In this document: piece by piece, positions 45,030-54,719 of the stretch
Numbering within the stretch: position 1 is the stretch's first letter
Layout: each line of letters opens with the position of its first letter
Origin: Erinaceus europaeus
Taxonomy: Eukaryota > Chordata > Mammalia > Eulipotyphla > Erinaceidae
Direction: 5' to 3'
NCBI RefSeq assembly: GCF_950295315.1
Contig: NC_080175.1
Span: forward strand, 82,153,566 to 82,217,565
Length of the DNA stretch: 64,000 nt
Position numbers and translations under genes: made by a program
The notes under the pieces: model-generated
Databases searched by the model: none
Told to the model about the DNA's origin: nothing
Seen by the model: only the letters and a program-made list of their open reading frames with translations

Positions 45030-45845
45030 AAAGAATTGAAAAACACAAAATCATCAACTTAAAAATTAGCACTTACTGAATTTTCAGTCATATCTGTGTT
45101 TGTCTTGGCAGGGCCAGGCCAAATGATTTTGCCAATGTAGATGACAATTAGAAAATTACAGATCAAGCAACAAGCAAAAGTAGACAGTGCACAGCAGACA
45201 TGCATATCAAATTAGTAAATGATTGTATTTACTTATGGCAAAAATAAGCTTATCATTTCCTCAGTGTACATTATTTTTTTCAAGCAACTACTAAATTTTT
45301 AGGATTCAAATACATATGAAATTGCTTGGAAGTAATTACTTACACCCTTTCTCTTTTTCTTTCCTTTCTTTTTCTTTTTCCTCCCAAGCTCACTTGAAAA
45401 ATCAGACAATAAAATTATTGTGTACTAAGAGAAATTAGAAATTTTTTTCATAAGATATCTTCTGTAAGGTACCTTCTGTTGAAATAAAATCAAATGTTTA
45501 CTTTTTGTGAACTTTACAATAAAAGCACAACAAAAAGGGGGCAGGGGAATTGATAGTTGAATGTTGTCACCTGTTGCAGCAATCAGCAGCCTAAGGATGC
45601 CTCAGTTATATTTTTATCCATATGCCTTGTAAATCTGAGTTAAAATGTATCTGTAAAGCAAGAGAGCAAATATTCTGTACAGAATGTAGTACATTAAATC
45701 ATTTATCAAAGACATTTATTTTGTTACTGTAGAACATAATAGAATTTTTAGCAATGGCAAAGAATATTTAGCTTTCTTAAATAATTCAGAATTGTAAATA
45801 TTTTGTTTGTTGATGATAAGAAACACTGGCCTTTGATTACATCAA
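45030..45845. other. Single-copy AT-rich DNA
   Basis: A pyrimidine tract at 45350-45385. Nothing else seen. Confidence 0.45.
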
Positions 45846-45849
45846 ATCA

Positions 45850-46000
45850 TTACTGATTACATCAGCAGTAGTAGTCCCATAGACTCTAATGCCTGGGGTA
45901 CCAGAGGTCCCAAGCTTGATTCTCAGTCCCATCATAATCAAGATCTGAGCAGTGCTCTGGTATAAATCCAAAGATAAACAAATATAGGGAAAGAATGCAC
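45850..46000 (+). mobile_element. SINE type C, old
   Basis: actctaatgcctggggtacc, cttgattctcagtcccatca, atctgagcagtgctctggt. Confidence 0.7.
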
Positions 46001-46220
46001 TCAGTGGTATTTGCTTTTGCTGATAGTGGCTCTGAAAGGTAGGTTCCTAAATCTTAAGGAATTTTGCAACATGCTTGCAATTAAATTCTGTGTTGAGAAT
46101 ACACTACAAATATTGGTAAATGCTATAGAAACATTTTTCCTTCCTCCTTATTCAGGTTACCTATGGCATTGGAATATTACTATACTAGCCGATTAGATAT
46201 GGTTTAAATATTTTAGCCCA

Positions 46221-46500
46221 GGAGTTGGGCTGTAGCGCAGCGGGTTAAGTGCAGGTGGCACAAAGCATAAGGACCGGCGTAAGGATCCCGGTTCAAGCCC
46301 TGGATCCCCACATGCAGGGGAGTTGCTTCACAAGCGGTGAAGCAGGTCTGTAGGTGTCTATCTTTCTCTCCCCCTCTCTGTCTTCCCCCTCTTCTCTCCA
46401 TTTCTCTTTGTCCTATCCAACAACAACAACTATAACAATAAAACAACAAGGGCAACAAAAGGGAATAAATAAATTAAATAAATATTTTAAAAAATAAATA
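46221..46500 (+). mobile_element. SINE type A, full length
   Basis: Head ggagttgggctgtagcgcagc, nearly identical to the copy at 2139. B box ggttcaagccc, caacaa region, (AATA) tail. TSD tttagccca (46212-46220 and 46501-46509), perfect 9 bp. Confidence 0.95.
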
Positions 46501-46509
46501 TTTAGCCCA

Positions 46510-46995
46510 ATTATTTTCATATACTTTGTCAAATCAATTACATTGTGAATTTCTCTATAATTTCTCAGATATTATGGGTTAAATATCTCAATGTCATAGA
46601 CTTGAGTCACAAAATGGCATGGCCCTTGTTTTGTAACTTAATTCTGACAGGAAATACCACGTTTCAAGCTTATATTGCTATTGTACATTTACTACACATT
46701 ACCAAATTAAGTTGTAAAAATGAACCAGAGTTCATTTTCTTTGTATAAAGAAAGGTTATTTTTGTGTGAGTTATTGAAATAAATTACCATTTAGCCTCTC
46801 AATTCCCTCTACTCTAGTTAACACTTTTGTTTCATTTTAATTCTGTTGAACTAAAATTCTGACCACATGTCTTCCTTCTGTAAAATTCACGTTTGTCTCT
46901 AGTCTATATATCATTTTATTTTTTCAAATAAATAAAATAATTTCTATGTAAAGTTAAATAATTTTAAAAGTAAGTTAATATCAGTTTAAAATATA
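46510..46995. other. Single-copy AT-rich DNA
   Basis: Nothing recognisable; it supplies the target site of the chimeric insertion at 47012. Confidence 0.5.
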
Positions 46996-47011
46996 TCAAA
47001 TACACTATTTT

Positions 47012-47299
47012 AAAATTTATTTATTTATTTCATTTATTTATGAAAAGGAAACATTGACTAAACCATAGGATAAGAGGGCTACAACTCCACACAATTCCCT
47101 CCACCAGAACTCCATATCCCATCCCCTCCATGATCTTTATTTATTTATTGGATAGAGACAGCCAGAAATAGAGAGGGAGAGAGAGACACCTGCAGCCCTG
47201 CTTCACCACTCCCAAAGCTTTCCCCCTGCAGGTGAGGACCAAGGGCTCACACCCGGGTCCTTGTGCACTCAACCATGTGCACCACCATCTGCCCCCAAT
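47012..47299 (-). mobile_element. SINE type B / L1 3' UTR chimera in one TSD
   Basis: On the minus strand: complete SINE type B (47299-47132) with head gggcagatggtggtgcacatgg and tail aataaataaataaag, directly followed by the last 115-120 nt of an L1 3' UTR (47131-47012; gttctggtggagggaattgtg...aaaccataggataag reversed) and its A-rich tail. The whole is flanked by a perfect 14-bp TSD, aaatacactatttt (46998-47011 and 47300-47313), so it was inserted as a single unit. Confidence 0.88.
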
Positions 47300-47419
47300 A
47301 AATACACTATTTTTGCAATAGTACTCAATATTTCTTGCAGTGATATGAGATATCATATCTTTATTTGTTTGCTGTGGTTTCATATCTACATGTTTTCTCT
47401 GCTCCAAATGGACTCTATC

Positions 47420-47605
47420 TTTTTTAAATAAAAGAAGGAGAGGAGGAGTTTTAAAAAGGGAAGGAAGGAAAAGGAGAGGCACTGCAGCGACCCTCCACTG
47501 TTCATGAAACTCATTGTTCAGATGCTCCGACGTGGTGGCCAGGGCCTCATCTCCTGGTCCATGATGAAGTGTAAACTCTACTGGGTGAGACATCCCCTGC
47601 CCCTA
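47420..47605 (-). mobile_element. SINE type B, old
   Basis: Plus strand: A/G body with gaggcactgcagcgaccctcc, reversed head with tgatgaagtgtaaactctactggg. Heavily mutated. Confidence 0.6.
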
Positions 47606-47684
47606 TAGTATCCTGTGTTTTACTGGTAATATTTACTCTTATATGACTCAGCAGAGATTCTTTAACTAGTCTCAGATATGTCTT

Positions 47685-47710
47685 GGCAAACGCTAGAAGA
47701 AGAAGAAGAG
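47685..47710 (+). mobile_element. Vingi 3'-end micro-insertion (26 bp)
   Basis: Only the last 12 nt before the Vingi tail (ggcaaacgctag) plus a (GAA)4-like tail are present, bounded by the direct repeat atgtctt (47678-47684 and 47711-47717). Reads as an extremely 5'-truncated Vingi insertion. Confidence 0.6.
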
Positions 47711-47717
47711 ATGTCTT

Positions 47718-47843
47718 CTCTAGCGTTTGCCCTTCTTCCATAGCCAGTCAACAGCGTCAGGTTGAGCCTGATGTAAAGTTTCGAGACCTCCTTTGAATCT
47801 GGAGAGGTGGCAGTCGTTGACTATGTGGGTCATAGTCTGTCTG
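47718..47843 (-). mobile_element. Vingi 3' fragment, 5'-truncated
   Basis: Colinear with 37734-37855 of the long copy (tagcgtttgcccttcttcc...catagtctgtctg), about 126 bp and nearly identical. It lies tail-to-tail with the 26-bp plus-strand piece. Confidence 0.9.
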
Positions 47844-48147
47844 TCTGTATATGTAATGTACATGAATACCTTCAAAGGACATTCTTAAGATTCAGTACTA
47901 TGACTTGAAATTCTTTTCTTTAGATTGTAACAATAGGTGATATATGCATGCAGCCAGTTTTTTGTCTTTTCCAAGTATTTATCTACTTCTAGTTTTAAGC
48001 ATTACAGTGACTAAGAGTTTTCAGTCCACTGTAATTCATGAGGCTTTTGTTTTGGGGAATTGTGACTATTCCAAAACAGAACTATTGAAAATAGACGAGA
48101 AATTATACATATAAGAAAAATCTACATTTTCTATATACAAAAATGTT

Positions 48148-48311
48148 ATTTTATTATTATTTTTTAGATTTTATTTATTTATGAGAAATATAGGAGGAGA
48201 GAAAGAGAAGGAAGCAGGCATCACTCTGGCACATGTGCTGCCAGGGATCGAACTAAGGACCTCAGGCTTGAGAGTCTAATGCCTTATCTACTGCGCCACC
48301 TACCGGAACAC
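48148..48311 (-). mobile_element. SINE type D
   Basis: Plus strand: agattttatttatttatgagaa, gcatcactctggcacatgtgc, gggatcgaactaaggacctc (reversed B box), ttatctactgcgccacctacc (reversed head). Perfect 10-bp TSD caaaaatgtt (48138-48147 and 48312-48321). Confidence 0.94.
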
Positions 48312-48321
48312 CAAAAATGTT

Positions 48322-48480
48322 TTTTTTTTTTTTTTTTTTGCTGCTTTTTTATTACATTTTATTTCCCAGGACACTGCTCATCTCTGCTTATGCTTATTTT
48401 GGGGGTTATACTGGAACCTTCCAATCCTGGGGTATGGTAATTCATAATTTAGGCCACTGCTAGTTCCCTTAATATAAACT
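48322..48480 (-). mobile_element. SINE type C, old
   Basis: T19 run (A tail), then cccaggacactgctcatctc and the reversed head ttaggccactgctagttccc. Confidence 0.65.
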
Positions 48481-48699
48481 TCTCTTTTCTCTAGAGGCCT
48501 AGTAGCAATCGTTTACAACAGTTTGCCTGTATTATTTTTATCCAAGTCTTCAGAACTGTTATATTAACTTATACTTTATTAATATTCATGTAACACTATA
48601 AAACATCCCACTTAGGTAGCTAATTTTGGCTTTATTGATAATATCCATCATACTAGTATGCAAATGGTAAATATAAATTGTATGATATCAATAACAGCA

Positions 48700-48912
48700 T
48701 GTAATTCAGCATGTAAAAACCAACATCCCTAGATCTACAAGATAGCACACCAGAATAGTATGCCTTCTTGGTCATGTCCATGACCCATGTTCAAGACTAT
48801 CCCCACAACAATGGAAGAAGCATCAGTGCTGTGTTATCTCTCTCTTTCTATCTCTGAAAAACTTGACATGGAGTGGGGAAAGCCCTGGAAATAACAACAA
48901 CAACAACAACAA
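48700..48912 (+). mobile_element. Old SINE with (AAC)n tail
   Basis: agatctacaagatagcacac, catgacccatgttcaagac (B-box region), gcatcagtgctgtgttatctc, CT body, then (AAC)5 at 48895-48911. Confidence 0.6.
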
Positions 48913-48929
48913 AATGCTCACACATTTAA

Positions 48930-49265
48930 GCATTGTCTTAGATCAGATTGCTGTCTCAAATTACCACAGACTAAGTAACTTAACAAAGGTATTTATTTAT
49001 GGAACGTGTGATGGTTAAGGTGGAGATGAAACAGGTTTGTGAGATTTGCCTTCCACATCAGTCAACTCCTCCATCTGTGTCTTCACATGGTGGAAAGAGA
49101 GGAAAGGCTTTGGCTTTTGTTCTCATCAGGACATCAAGATCATTAAGGGAACTCTATTCTCATGGCCTCATCTAAATTTAATTATCTACCAAAGTCTCCA
49201 TGTACTTAACGTCAGTATTTGAAAGGGATATGAACATTCACTTCATAGTACCATATCAGCTAACC
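48930..49265 (-). mobile_element. MLT1-like MaLR LTR
   Basis: Reversed MLT1-type blocks in order: ccacagactaagtaactta, gtgtcttcacatggtggaaag, catggcctcatctaaattt, then ccatgtacttaacgtcag. MLT1 LTRs are old, shared by placental mammals, and non-autonomous. It is an LTR only; no internal region seen. Confidence 0.75.
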
Positions 49266-49269
49266 GATA

Positions 49270-49860
49270 ATAACGTAAAAACCATTCACTCCTAATGATG
49301 GCCTCCTAGACTGGCACTATCAGCTAAACATCATATTTTCTTGGTGAGCATAAAATATTTCACAGAATATTTGATGAAGACTCAATCATTGCATAGCATA
49401 TCTGGTTCAAATACCAAAATTAAGAACCGTCTTCAAACCTCAGATATAACCAACTACTTTTCCCAACTAATTTGATTTCTATTCCTTTTATCATTTGTAG
49501 TCTTAATATGATCAGTTTATGAAAACCACTTTCTTGATCCTCTTTCTAAATCACCTAATACAGTTTGAATTCCTCTAAAACATGTGAAGTTCCTTTAAGA
49601 TTCTTCACTGTAATCAATATTTTTATGAAAGTAATACATTAAAAGGCATTTGACTAAATGCATGGCTTAAGACTTTAAGTGAGGGACACAACTCTAACGC
49701 AGAAAACACTTATAGCACATTAGATCCTATTATATTAATTTTAAGACAATATAAAATAGTTAAGCCAAATCTTTACTTTATCAAATTAGTATTATGTAGT
49801 CACATAAAGTCTTGTGACATGAAATAACTCCCAGAGGTTAGAAAGAAGTGCAACTTTATG
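49270..49860. other. Single-copy AT-rich DNA
   Basis: Nothing recognisable. Confidence 0.5.
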
Positions 49861-49864
49861 TTTC

Positions 49865-50060
49865 CCCTTTCTGTTCTTGTTTCTGGCTTGGTGTGTTGCA
49901 CCTAAGCAAAAGACTCTGAAGAAGGATTTTAGGTCCTGGTACATGATGATGGACATAATTTGGGAGTGAAAGTGATTTTGCAGACACCTATCTTGGTGAG
50001 ATGAGAAACTGTGTTCATGTACCAACAACTGTACTGTAAGTCATTGATCTCTCAATTTAA
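49865..50060 (+). mobile_element. Old L1 3' UTR end
   Basis: tggcttggtgtgttgcacctaag, aggtcctggtacatgatgatgg, tgtaccaacaactgtactgta correspond to 2830-3060 of the inverted L1's sense part. Confidence 0.7.
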
Positions 50061-50064
50061 AAAA

Positions 50065-51280
50065 GAAAATAGCTCTATCATTTTTAGTCTAAAAAATGAC
50101 TTTATCAATACCCTTTAAAAATAATAAATTGTTTCTTTCAATATATGAGATATTAAAAGAATAATGCTTATACGTAGTTCCCCCCTTTTAAAAAACCATT
50201 AAGCAAAATGGCATAATTCAAAATTAAATAGCATAAGAAGCTATCTGAAATATACTACCCTGTGAAAGACACTTCCTTTTTAAAATTCTGGTAGTTGAAA
50301 CATTAAACTGACACAAATAAATAGCTTATTTGTCTCAAGTGTTCAAATGAACTATATAGAATATCAATTTTGGCTAAACAAAGAACAGATGGTAAATAAT
50401 GTGATTACATTAAAATAACTATGATAGTAGTCACCACATAAAAATAAGCACTGGATTTCATTTTCTTGCCTGAATGCTGCGGACTAGGGAAAAGAATTAC
50501 CACAAGGGAATGAGAGCGAGTCTCATATAATTTCCTTTTATTACCCTCAGAGAAACCAGCATTATCATTTTCATAAGCAGATGAGTAAAACAGAGCTTGA
50601 CAATAAGTCATAATAGAAGATCATTTAGAGAAAGCATTAACATAGTCATTTCCTTTGAAATCCTTGAATGGAAATGAAAACAAAGGAGGTTTAATAAATA
50701 TTTTAAATGAATAGCTTATTTAGTTACCTGAACACAAAAGATCTATTATCCAATGACTTAATTGACTCTCTGTGTGTTTTTAACAGCCCAGTTTATTGCT
50801 GCAAGCATCCTTCTGCTTAGTTTAAACTGTATTTCTTACAGTCTTTTTGTTTGATCCAAACTCACCAATGTCTCACAGTCTTTAATTAGAACTAACTTTT
50901 TGTCAGTGAAGCAAAATGCAAAAAAAAGACAACATGCTGTCACAATATTTATAAAATATGCTTTTCCATATTTTATAGTTTGACTAGGGGAATATTTTAG
51001 CTGAAAATTCATTGAAAATCTTGATTATTCTGAGTAGTAAAATATTTCATATTTTCTCATATTTTATGTAAAATTAGAAATATATATATTTCTAAATTTT
51101 TAAATGTCATGTTAACTTCACTCATATCAACCTTTTTTTTTACCTTTCATATTTTATTCAATAAAGGAAAAGAAGAAAACTTTGGAAAGGGTAAGAAAAA
51201 AGAGAAAGAAATGTGAAAGAGACTAGATATGAAGAAAGCGACTTCCTTTAAAATAAATAAACAAACAGGTAGTTCTTTTT
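50065..51280. other. Long single-copy stretch
   Basis: 50440-50920 is visibly less low-complexity and free of repeats over nearly 500 bases. No exon could be defined. Confidence 0.45.
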
Positions 51281-51284
51281 AAAT

Positions 51285-51690
51285 TTACTTATTAGTGATT
51301 TAATATTGATTTAGAAAATTATAAGATAAATAGGGCATAATTCTATACCTTTCCCACCACTAGAGTTTTGTTTCCCCATTCCCTCCAGTGGAAACAGCAA
51401 TAGTTATTCCAAGATCACAGATATAGGTTGACTGTTATTTCTATAACTATCTGTCTTTATTTATAGACAATTATATTTGCCCATTTTTTCCCCTCTGAGA
51501 CTGCCTGCTCTTCCTTTCTAAGTCATACCTACTACTTTTCATCATCCTTCCTTTTTTTTCTTCTTCTTCTTCTTCTCTCTCCAGGTTTTGATGGAATTGG
51601 AGTTGAGAGTCCTCTGGCCATCTTCCCCTAACATTTACCCCTCTGAGTCTATGAACCTAAATTCGAAAAGGAAATTTCTTCTCAGAAAAG
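51285..51690 (-). mobile_element. Old L1 3' UTR variant
   Basis: Starts tttacttattagtgatttaat and gaaaattataagataaatagggcataattct, as the terminal block at 855-900. The distal half follows a different sequence from copies 1 and 2, so another L1 subfamily. Confidence 0.65.
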
Positions 51691-51694
51691 CATA

Positions 51695-52690
51695 GCGTTT
51701 TGAAAATTTAATTTATGCTAGGCAGTGAAGTTGTATGTACTGCTTAATTAATGTATATTAAAACAGAAGTAGTACAATCAAATGAATTCTACTAATGTGC
51801 ACACTCGATTGTTTGCATGTTCAGATATAAATAATTCAATATATGTTAATAGAATGGACTTGAATAGAGGGGTAAAGAAATTTACTCTTACTTACTTACC
51901 ACTAGCTATTTTCCACAAGTTTACCTGCCCACAATGTATAACAGATAAAGAATGGTAAAAGCAACAATAATCATTTTTTTAGTAATGCAGCAAAAACAGT
52001 AAGTGGAATGATTTTACTAGCATATACATAAAAATGCTATTAACTAATACATTAAATGAATGTAATAAGTAAAATGATAATGTGATTTGGGAAGAAATTT
52101 AGAAGTATTGTAATCTAAGCTAATGTCCAAGATAATCCTTAAAATCATCCTCCATTGCAAATTCTGTCCTTGAAAGCCTAAGGCAAAATAATTAGTTGAG
52201 AACATATTCTATAATTCATAAGGAAGATATTAAATGCCGGGAGCCTATTTCCTTCATATCGCTTATTTCCTCTGTATTAGCTCTATTGTTAATATCTTGT
52301 AATGGTAAAAAAACAAAGAAAAACCAAGATAATAAAAAACATCCATTTATGTCTTTATCAATCACAATATGAAGAGGTAATATAAAATCCAACCAGTATT
52401 AAATTTCATATCAATGCTGTGTCATATCAGGATTCATATGACAACATTGTGTCAGTAGGAAAATGAAGAAATCCAGATTCTCAGAATTCTCTGTAGCTTC
52501 ATTCCCTACACAAATCCCATCAAAGCTACTTGATGAATTATTATCATAAATTTTAACATGTCTTAAAATGATCTAAACATTCATTTTATATCCATGAATA
52601 GATGGCTGTGATTAGAAATATCTTTAAAAACTTTCCAGTTCAGGATTTTCAGGGATACAGATCTGGCTTGATATACAAGATCCAATTCTC
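51695..52690. other. Single-copy AT-rich DNA
   Basis: Nothing recognisable. Confidence 0.5.
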
Positions 52691-52694
52691 TCTC

Positions 52695-52860
52695 TTTCTC
52701 TCTTTATGGTATTTTCTTATGGTGTATGTGAATTTCCATGACTACCAGGTTGATTTTCTTCTGTTCTCTTTCAGATATAGAGGGAAAGACAGAAGACAAA
52801 AAAGCGACACCACAGTACCACCCAACCATCTGTGAAACTTCCCACAATGATCTGGTGCTT
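52695..52860 (-). mobile_element. Old SINE remnant
   Basis: gatatagagggaaagacagaag body, then ccaaccatctgtgaaacttcc, a degenerate type B segment. Confidence 0.5.
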
Positions 52861-52905
52861 CTTTTTATATGGTGCTAATCCTAGAGTCATAAGAAGCTTG
52901 TTTTA

Positions 52906-53169
52906 GGGGGTCAGGCCGTAACACAGCGGGTTAAGCGCAGAAAGCGGAAGGACCGGCATAAGGATCCTGGTTCGAGCCCATGGGCTCCCCACCTGCAGGG
53001 CAGTCACTTCACAAGCGATGAAGCAGGTGTCTATCTTTCTCTCCCCCTCTCTGTCTTCCCCTCCTCTCTCCATTTCTCTTTGTCCTATCCGACAATGACG
53101 ACATAAACAACAACACTAACTACAACAATAAAACAAGGGCAACAAAAGGGAACAAATAAATATTTTAAA
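52906..53169 (+). mobile_element. SINE type A
   Basis: Head gtcaggccgtaacacagcggg, B box ggttcgagccc, body ctccccacctgcagggcag, caacaa region, A tail. Perfect 15-bp TSD aagaagcttgtttta (52891-52905 and 53170-53184). Confidence 0.96.
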
Positions 53170-53204
53170 AAGAAGCTTGTTTTACTGGATAAATTAATAT
53201 CCAG

Positions 53205-53335
53205 TCCCTGTAACTAATTTTCTTTTCTTTCTTGATCACTGCTCAACTCTGTCTTACGTTGGTGCAGGGGACTGAACTTGGGAACCGCAGGCATGAGAAT
53301 ATTTCTGCATAGTCATACTATCTCCCACATGCCTT
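53205..53335 (-). mobile_element. SINE type C
   Basis: Plus strand: cttgatcactgctcaactctg, caggggactgaacttgggaa (reversed B box), gcatagtcatactatctcccac (reversed head). Confidence 0.75.
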
Positions 53336-53344
53336 TTAATCATT

Positions 53345-53625
53345 TTTATGATGATCAACTCTATTTAAATACAAGTATCTTGTAGTTCTGTATAAGTCGT
53401 TAAACAAAAACCACACCTAGGTATGTTACATTTCTGAGTTGGCTTGGTTTTATCCCTGTAGTTTTACCCCATTACGTTAATAGCAGTGACCATCCGAATA
53501 ACTTTTCTGTCTGTGACTATCCTCAAAGTTAACTATTATGCCTCCATCTCTAAAGAGTTTATTGGCAATTTTAATAAAGTTCTCTTTGGTGCCATCAAGA
53601 TGTATCTTTGGCTTTGTTTTTGTCT
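53345..53625. other. Single-copy DNA
   Basis: No repeat or coding signal; the 61-codon frame at 53486 has no recognisable features. Confidence 0.4.
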
Positions 53626-53629
53626 TTAT

Positions 53630-53805
53630 TATTATTTTGGGGGGGGCATCTCTGGGGCTTCACTGGCTTGAGCTGATGTTTAGCTCTGATGAACAGAGAT
53701 AGAGGGAGAAAAGAAAGACACCACAATATCTCACTCCAATGCAGTGGAACCCAGGCTAGAACCTGGTCATGCACATGACAAGCAAGTGTATCTTTATCCT
53801 TGATT
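53630..53805 (-). mobile_element. Old SINE
   Basis: Plus strand: tttgggggggg, gctgatgtttagctctgatg, acagagatagagggagaaaag, cccaggctagaacctggtca (reversed B box). Confidence 0.55.
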
Positions 53806-53852
53806 CTATTTTGTGTTTCAATCTAAGCTTCTGTTTGTTAAGATTTATTTAG

Positions 53853-54030
53853 GGGGCAGGGAGATAGCTTATCGGGTAGGTCATGACATGCGCATAAGCC
53901 AGATTCAGACACTAGCACCACATGCAAGGGACTATGACCGTAGAGAAAGCTCCAATATTGTTCCAGTGGTGATTCTATCTGCCTTATCAGTCAGTCTCCA
54001 TCTGAATGAAAGAAGGTTCATTCCAGAAGT
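53853..54030 (+). mobile_element. SINE type E
   Basis: Head agggggcagggagatagcttatcg, gcataagccagattcagac (B-box region), gcaagggactatgaccg, then a ctgccttatcagtcagtctcc body. The clearest member of type E. Confidence 0.7.
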
Positions 54031-54334
54031 GTTGAATTCGTGCATTTATAAGGCCACAGCTAAATATAATTAGAAAAGGACTTACTGATTTACATTAAGA
54101 GAGAACATCAATGCACTACTCTATCATACGTTGTGCTGAAGGTAAAGCCTACTGTTGCCCTAACCACTGAACCAACTCCCCAACTATAGATGTACTCTTT
54201 TAAAATATAGTAACATGTGCTGAGGAATATGGCTTTGAAGTTCAAATTTACCCTTAGATAACACTTTCATTACCTCAGTCTTATGATAGATGCAAAAAAA
54301 AACATAGAATGTATTTTGTTATTGTTGCCATTGT

Positions 54335-54500
54335 TATTTTTTAGATAGAATCAAAGAGACAATCAAGTAGAGAGACAAAGAGAGTGTGAAAGAGACCACT
54401 GTAGTGAGCTTCTTGCAAGGGCATGGGAGGAGGCTCAGACCTGCACTGTGCAAAAACAAGGTGCTATCCCACTGCATTATTTCACATGCCCAGAATTTCT
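54335..54500 (-). mobile_element. Old SINE
   Basis: Plus strand: agatagaatcaaagagacaat and agagagacaaagag body, ggctcagacctgcac (reversed B box), gctatcccactgca head. Confidence 0.55.
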
Positions 54501-54604
54501 TTATGAGAGTATACATTTACCTATAATAAAAATCCATAAGACATTAAACTTCAATATTGAAGAGTTAAATTGGTTAAATTTTACTTCTATATTTATCTAT
54601 TTTA

Positions 54605-54715
54605 AAAAGTCACTGTTCACCTCTGGTATATGAGGTACTAGGGACTGAATCTGGGGTACATGGCAACTCAGCCATGAAAGTACTTTTCATAAACATCATT
54701 CTATCTACCCAGCCC
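54605..54715 (-). mobile_element. Old SINE, type C-like
   Basis: Plus strand: gtcactgttcacctctggta, actagggactgaatctgggg (reversed B box), cattctatctacccagccc head. Confidence 0.6.
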
Positions 54716-54719
54716 TAAA

